DNA of 8,151 nucleotides from Bacteroides sp. CAG:443. GTDB lineage: Bacteria; Bacteroidota; Bacteroidia; Bacteroidales; Bacteroidaceae. The notes under the pieces are model-generated. The model was not told the origin of the DNA. It saw nothing but the letters and a program-made list of their open reading frames with translations, and searched no databases. Shown here piece after piece: positions 5,527-8,151 of the stretch. The translations under genes were made by a program, and so were the position numbers. The stretch covers positions 6,972 to 15,122 of the forward strand of contig FR887829.1 in the NCBI GenBank assembly GCA_000432735.1, written 5' to 3'. The number at the start of each line of letters is the position of its first letter. Position 1 is the first letter of the stretch.

Positions 5527-5835
5527 ATGAATTTGTTAACTGTATTTTTGCAGCAGGCCGGAGGAGGTGACTACTCTTTCCTGATTATGATGGTGGCTAT
5601 CTTTGCCATTATGTATTTCTTTATGATTCGTCCTCAGAACAAGAAACAGAAGGAAATAGCAAACTTCCGTAAGAATCTGGAAGTAGGTCAGTCGGTTATT
5701 ACTGCCGGTGGTATCTATGGAAAGATAAAGGAAATAGAAGATAATGCCGTTATCGTGGAAATTGCATCTGGAGTAAAAATCAAGGTAGACAAGAATTCTA
5801 TCTATGCAGATGCTCAGGCTACTCAGACTAAATAA
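5527..5835 (+). CDS. yajC: Sec translocon accessory subunit YajC
   Basis: The 102-residue product has the standard YajC plan: a short periplasmic N-terminus, one hydrophobic membrane segment (about 17-34), then the signature FMIRPQNKKQKE (32-43) on the cytoplasmic side, followed by a small soluble domain with VITAGGIYGKI (57-67) and VKIKVDKNSI (83-92). In E. coli YajC associates with SecDF-YidC and the SecYEG channel and assists protein export, without being essential. It begins 41 bp after nusB and is followed by the YbbR-like gene after 21 bp on the same strand. No SecD/SecF gene is in the window. Confidence 0.95.
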   Translation: MNLLTVFLQQAGGGDYSFLIMMVAIFAIMYFFMIRPQNKKQKEIANFRKNLEVGQSVITAGGIYGKIKEIEDNAVIVEIASGVKIKVDKNSIYADAQATQTK

Positions 5836-5856
5836 AGAATAAAAGTATAAGTCACT

Positions 5857-6870
5857 ATGTTCGATGTAAAGAACATAAAGAGATATTATAGACTGGGATT
5901 ACGGAAGATCAGAACATTCCTGCTTAGCGATAAGTTCAGGGAATGTCTGATCTTCTTGTTTTTTGTGCTGATTTCATTCTGCTTCTGGATGTTGCAGACG
6001 CTGGATGAGTCTTATCAGACGGAATTCAAGGTGCCGGTACGCCTGAAAAATGTCCCGAAGGAAGTTGTGCTTACCTCCGATTTTCCGGACGATGTGCGTA
6101 TACGGGTGGAAGACAGGGGAACTGTTTTGCTGAATTATATGCTGGGCAGGACGTTTTTCCCTATCTCTTTCGATTTCAATGATTATAAGGATGAGGGAAC
6201 GCATGTGTGCATATCGTCTGCCGAATTAACCAAGAAGGTTGCGGCACAATTGAATGTTTCGACGAAAGTATTGTCTATCCGTCCCGATACACTCGACTTT
6301 ATTTATACGCAGGCAAAGGCTAAGAAGGTTCCTGTACGACTTGTTGGAACTGTTCAGGCTGCCCGCCAGTATTATATTTCGCGGATAAGTTTTAGTCCGG
6401 ATTCTGTTATGGCTTATGCTCCGCAGGAAATACTGGATACCTTGAAGGCTGCTTATACGGAAAAACTGTATTGGGAAAACGTTTCCGATACGCTGAAAAA
6501 GCGGGTGAGTATGGGCAAGCTGAAAGGAGTGAAGTTCATTCCTGCATACAATGATCTGTCGGTATATGTTGATATGTATTCGGAAAAGACTGTGGATGTT
6601 CCGGTTGTAGGTATTAATTTCCCGGCAGGAAAAGTGCTTCGTACATTCCCTTCCAAGGTTCAGGTGACTTTTCAGGTGGGGTTGAGACACTTTAAGGATG
6701 TTTCATCGGATGATTTTTTTATCGGAGTAACTTATGAAGATGTCTTGAAGTCGAAAGGTGATAAGTTACCTTTGGTTGTAAAAGGGGCTCCCGATTTTAT
6801 AAGTCATGTGAGGGTGAATCCTTCCTCTGTCGATTTCTTGATTGAACAGCAGACTATAGAAGAAGATTGA
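5857..6870 (+). CDS. YbbR-like membrane-anchored protein (CdaR-related)
   Basis: This 337-residue protein has a basic N-terminus, one membrane segment (about 29-48) and a long extracytoplasmic part. The soluble part shows three YbbR-like beta units, each opening with a 'VPV' strand: about 57-150 (FKVPVRLKNVPKEVVL, DVRIRVEDRG), 157-240 (KKVPVRLVGTVQ, DSVMAYAPQEILDTL) and 244-330 (KTVDVPVVGINFPAG, KVQVTFQVG). In Firmicutes, YbbR/CdaR is encoded next to the diadenylate cyclase CdaA and regulates c-di-AMP synthesis. Here no cyclase gene is in view; instead the gene sits between yajC and coaE. The stop codon TGA is 5 bp before the coaE ATG, so translation is probably coupled. Fold call good; biological role unknown. 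Confidence 0.78.
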   Translation: MFDVKNIKRYYRLGLRKIRTFLLSDKFRECLIFLFFVLISFCFWMLQTLDESYQTEFKVPVRLKNVPKEVVLTSDFPDDVRIRVEDRGTVLLNYMLGRTFFPISFDFNDYKDEGTHVCISSAELTKKVAAQLNVSTKVLSIRPDTLDFIYTQAKAKKVPVRLVGTVQAARQYYISRISFSPDSVMAYAPQEILDTLKAAYTEKLYWENVSDTLKKRVSMGKLKGVKFIPAYNDLSVYVDMYSEKTVDVPVVGINFPAGKVLRTFPSKVQVTFQVGLRHFKDVSSDDFFIGVTYEDVLKSKGDKLPLVVKGAPDFISHVRVNPSSVDFLIEQQTIEED

Positions 6871-6875
6871 GGGTT

Positions 6876-7490
6876 ATGATCAGACTGGGAATTACTGGAG
6901 GAATCGGAAGCGGAAAGTCGTATGTGGCACGGTTGCTGGCACAAAGGGGCTTGCCTGTATATGATACAGATACGGAGGCCAAGCGTCTGATGCTTTCCGA
7001 TGCGGATATCCGGGCAGGCTTGATTGGCTTGTTGGGAGAAAGAGTCTATGTTGATGAGAAACTTAACAAACCGCTGCTGGCAGATTATCTGTTCGCGAGC
7101 GACGAGCATGCTTCCCGTATCAACTCTATAGTGCATCCGTGTGTGAAGCGAGATTTCCTTCGTTGGGCAGCATCTTGTGCAGAGCACGAAGTTGTAGCCT
7201 TGGAAAGTGCTATTTTGTATGAGTCGGGATTCGATGATGTAGTCGATTATGTAGTTGCCGTGTATGCACCTCTGGAGGTTCGGATACGGCGGGCAATGGA
7301 GCGCGATTGTGCTACGGAAGAGCAGGTCAAAAGTCGGATTTCTTCGCAGATGAATGAGGAACTGAAGCGTGACCGTGCCGATTTTGTAATCGTAAACGAC
7401 GGTAGAGCGTTATCTCCTCAGTTGGATGCATTGCTGAAAGCCTTAAAAAATAGAAAAGGTGGGCAAGATGTTTGTGTATGTCACCTATGA
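6876..7490 (+). CDS. coaE: Dephospho-CoA kinase
   Basis: The 204-residue protein carries the Walker A motif GGIGSGKS (8-15), then the DTD motif (30-32) after the first hydrophobic strand, the INSIVHPCVKRDF segment near 90-100 that is typical of CoaE, and a downstream arginine-rich lid segment (VRIRRAMERD). It phosphorylates the 3'-hydroxyl of dephospho-CoA with ATP, the last step of coenzyme A synthesis, in the cytosol. The ATG at 6876 is chosen because it starts directly with MIRLGITGG; a TTG at 6867 overlaps the ybbR stop and would add three residues, which is less likely. Length is normal. The last residues (GGQDVCVCHL) are unlike a conserved core and overlap a promoter for the next gene. 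Confidence 0.95.
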   Translation: MIRLGITGGIGSGKSYVARLLAQRGLPVYDTDTEAKRLMLSDADIRAGLIGLLGERVYVDEKLNKPLLADYLFASDEHASRINSIVHPCVKRDFLRWAASCAEHEVVALESAILYESGFDDVVDYVVAVYAPLEVRIRRAMERDCATEEQVKSRISSQMNEELKRDRADFVIVNDGRALSPQLDALLKALKNRKGGQDVCVCHL

Positions 7491-7502
7491 GTTGTATTTT
7501 TG
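7471..7502 (+). promoter_or_regulatory. Bacteroidetes-type promoter of the DUF5606 gene, overlapping the end of coaE
   Basis: TTTG (7471-7474), a 20-bp spacer and TATTTTTG (7495-7502) match the consensus fully. The -33 element lies inside coaE and the -7 element just after its stop. The start of transcription would be near 7509, about 26 nt before the ATG at 7535. Confidence 0.85.
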
Positions 7503-7534
7503 TTTAATATAATAACTAAAAATAATAAAATCGT

Positions 7535-7972
7535 ATGTTGAAAACTATTTTAGCTATCTCAGGCAAACCGGGATTGTATAAACTGATTTCTCAGGCTAAA
7601 AATATGCTGATTGTAGAAGCTGTCGATAATAAGAAAAGAATGCCTATCTATGCCAGCGATAAGGTGATTTCACTGGGTGATATCGCCATGTACACAAATG
7701 ATGATGAAGTACCTTTGGCTACGGTTCTTGATTCTGTAAAGAAAAAAGAAGGTGGTAAGGTGGCTTCTTTGGATTATAAGAAAGCATCTGTAGAAGAATT
7801 GCACGCTTTCATGGCTGAAGTGTTGCCGGAATATGACCGCGACCGTGTACATACCAGTGATATCAAAAAATTGATTCAGTGGTACAATTTGCTTATCTCA
7901 AGCGGAGAGAGTGATTTTGTAGAAGAAGCTCCTGCCGCTGAAGAAGTTGCTGAGGAAAAGGCTGCTGAATAA
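7535..7972 (+). CDS. DUF5606 family protein of unknown function
   Basis: The 145-residue protein resembles the Bacteroidetes family DUF5606. Visible parts: a small N-terminal beta-rich unit (about 1-58) with LAISGKPGLYKLISQAKNML, a conserved-looking stretch RMPIYASDKVISLGDIAMYT, and DDEVPLATVLDSV; then a helical part (about 84-122) with SVEELHAFMAEVLPEYDRDRVHTSDIKKLIQWYNLL. The first part resembles a small beta-barrel that could bind nucleic acid or protein, but this is a guess. The last 20 residues (126-145) are an Ala/Glu-rich acidic tail. No signal peptide or membrane segment is seen, so it is probably cytosolic. It is driven by a consensus promoter inside coaE and ends in a strong terminator, so it can be expressed apart from the operon. 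Confidence 0.8.
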   Translation: MLKTILAISGKPGLYKLISQAKNMLIVEAVDNKKRMPIYASDKVISLGDIAMYTNDDEVPLATVLDSVKKKEGGKVASLDYKKASVEELHAFMAEVLPEYDRDRVHTSDIKKLIQWYNLLISSGESDFVEEAPAAEEVAEEKAAE

Positions 7973-7995
7973 TAGTAAGATTATTTGTTTTTATA

Positions 7996-8045
7996 AATCG
8001 GGCGAAGCCTACTTGAAGAAAGTGGTTTCGCCCGATTCTTTTGTT
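7996..8045 (+). terminator. Rho-independent terminator after the DUF5606 gene
   Basis: An 11-bp perfect stem (AATCGGGCGAA at 7996-8006 with TTCGCCCGATT at 8027-8037), extended by a few more pairs towards the loop, is followed by the T-rich stretch TTCTTTTGTTTT. It begins 23 bp after the stop codon. Confidence 0.88.
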
Positions 8046-8073
8046 TTCGGCTTTCTTGAAAAGAAGGCAATAA

Positions 8074-8109
8074 AAAAGAAGGTATCTTCTTGCGAGGATA
8101 CCTTCTTTT
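8074..8109. terminator. Second hairpin, probable bidirectional terminator
   Basis: A 13-bp perfect inverted repeat (AAAAGAAGGTATC at 8074-8086 with GATACCTTCTTTT at 8097-8109) with a 10-nt loop. Its base is A on the left and T on the right, so both strands have a U run after the stem. It lies 22 bp from a possible minus-strand stop codon at 8132-8134, so its main job may be to end that gene's transcript. Confidence 0.75.
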
Positions 8110-8131
8110 AATTTCTTTTTGTGGTATAAAG

Positions 8132-8151
8132 TTATGCTTCAGCAGGAATAA
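8132..8151 (-). CDS. Possible 3' end of a minus-strand gene cut by the window edge
   Basis: On the minus strand the last bases read as codons I-P-A-E-A followed by TAA (stop at 8132-8134). The hairpin at 8074-8109, lying downstream in that orientation with a U run on that strand, supports a gene ending here convergent to the DUF5606 gene. Only five residues are visible, so the product cannot be named. Confidence 0.35.

Noticed and set aside
6867..6875. TTG start for coaE overlapping the ybbR stop
   Set aside because: It adds only three residues (MRV) before a canonical MIRLGITGG start; the ATG at 6876 is simpler.
2..8150. 13-bp identity (TTCAGCAGGAATA) between positions 2-14 and 8138-8150, at both window ends
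   Set aside because: A match of this length is expected about by chance in 8 kb; the two copies lie in different frames and strands of unrelated sequence, so they are not attachment sites or element ends.

Overview
The window looks like a chromosomal housekeeping segment from a Bacteroidales bacterium (Bacteroides/Phocaeicola-like). The sequence signs are the promoters, which match the Bacteroidetes form TTTG-N19-21-TAnnTTTG in at least three places, the AT-rich leaders without Shine-Dalgarno motifs, and lineage-typical proteins: a DUF5606 protein, a short PUR-alpha-like protein (DUF3276 type), a NusB with a long N-terminal extension, and an Hsp15 with an acidic tail. Family names are assigned from recognised motifs, not from a search.

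Layout. (1) Positions 1-1021, plus strand: the 3' end of a cation:proton antiporter with two TrkA-C/RCK_C domains, then a HIT-family hydrolase, closed by a hairpin terminator. (2) Positions 1088-2728, minus strand: a translation operon, rplY (L25/Ctc) - pth (peptidyl-tRNA hydrolase) - hslR (Hsp15-like), driven by a consensus promoter at 2832-2862. (3) Positions 2729-3147: a divergent intergenic region of about 420 bp with a repeat-bearing rplY leader and a cluster of palindromes, including two identical TTTGTACAAA sites spaced exactly 21 bp apart. (4) Positions 3148-3909, plus strand: a short-chain dehydrogenase, convergent with (5) a PUR-like nucleic-acid-binding protein on the minus strand (3998-4387); a long hairpin lies between them. 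(6) Positions 4559-7490, plus strand: nusB - yajC - ybbR-like - coaE, closely spaced and probably cotranscribed. (7) Positions 7535-7972: a DUF5606 gene with its own promoter inside the end of coaE, then two successive hairpins facing what may be the 3' end of a minus-strand gene at the right edge.

Functionally the genes cover protein synthesis and ribosome rescue (L25, Pth, Hsp15), transcription elongation (NusB), protein export (YajC), coenzyme A synthesis (CoaE), envelope (YbbR-like) and ion homeostasis (antiporter). I see no mobile element, CRISPR array, tRNA, rRNA, phage gene or defence system, and nothing that amounts to a clear undescribed system. The parts most worth a second look are non-coding: the palindrome cluster at 2948-3020 and the repeated motif in the rplY leader at 2787-2814. 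After those come the two small proteins of unclear role (PUR-like and DUF5606).
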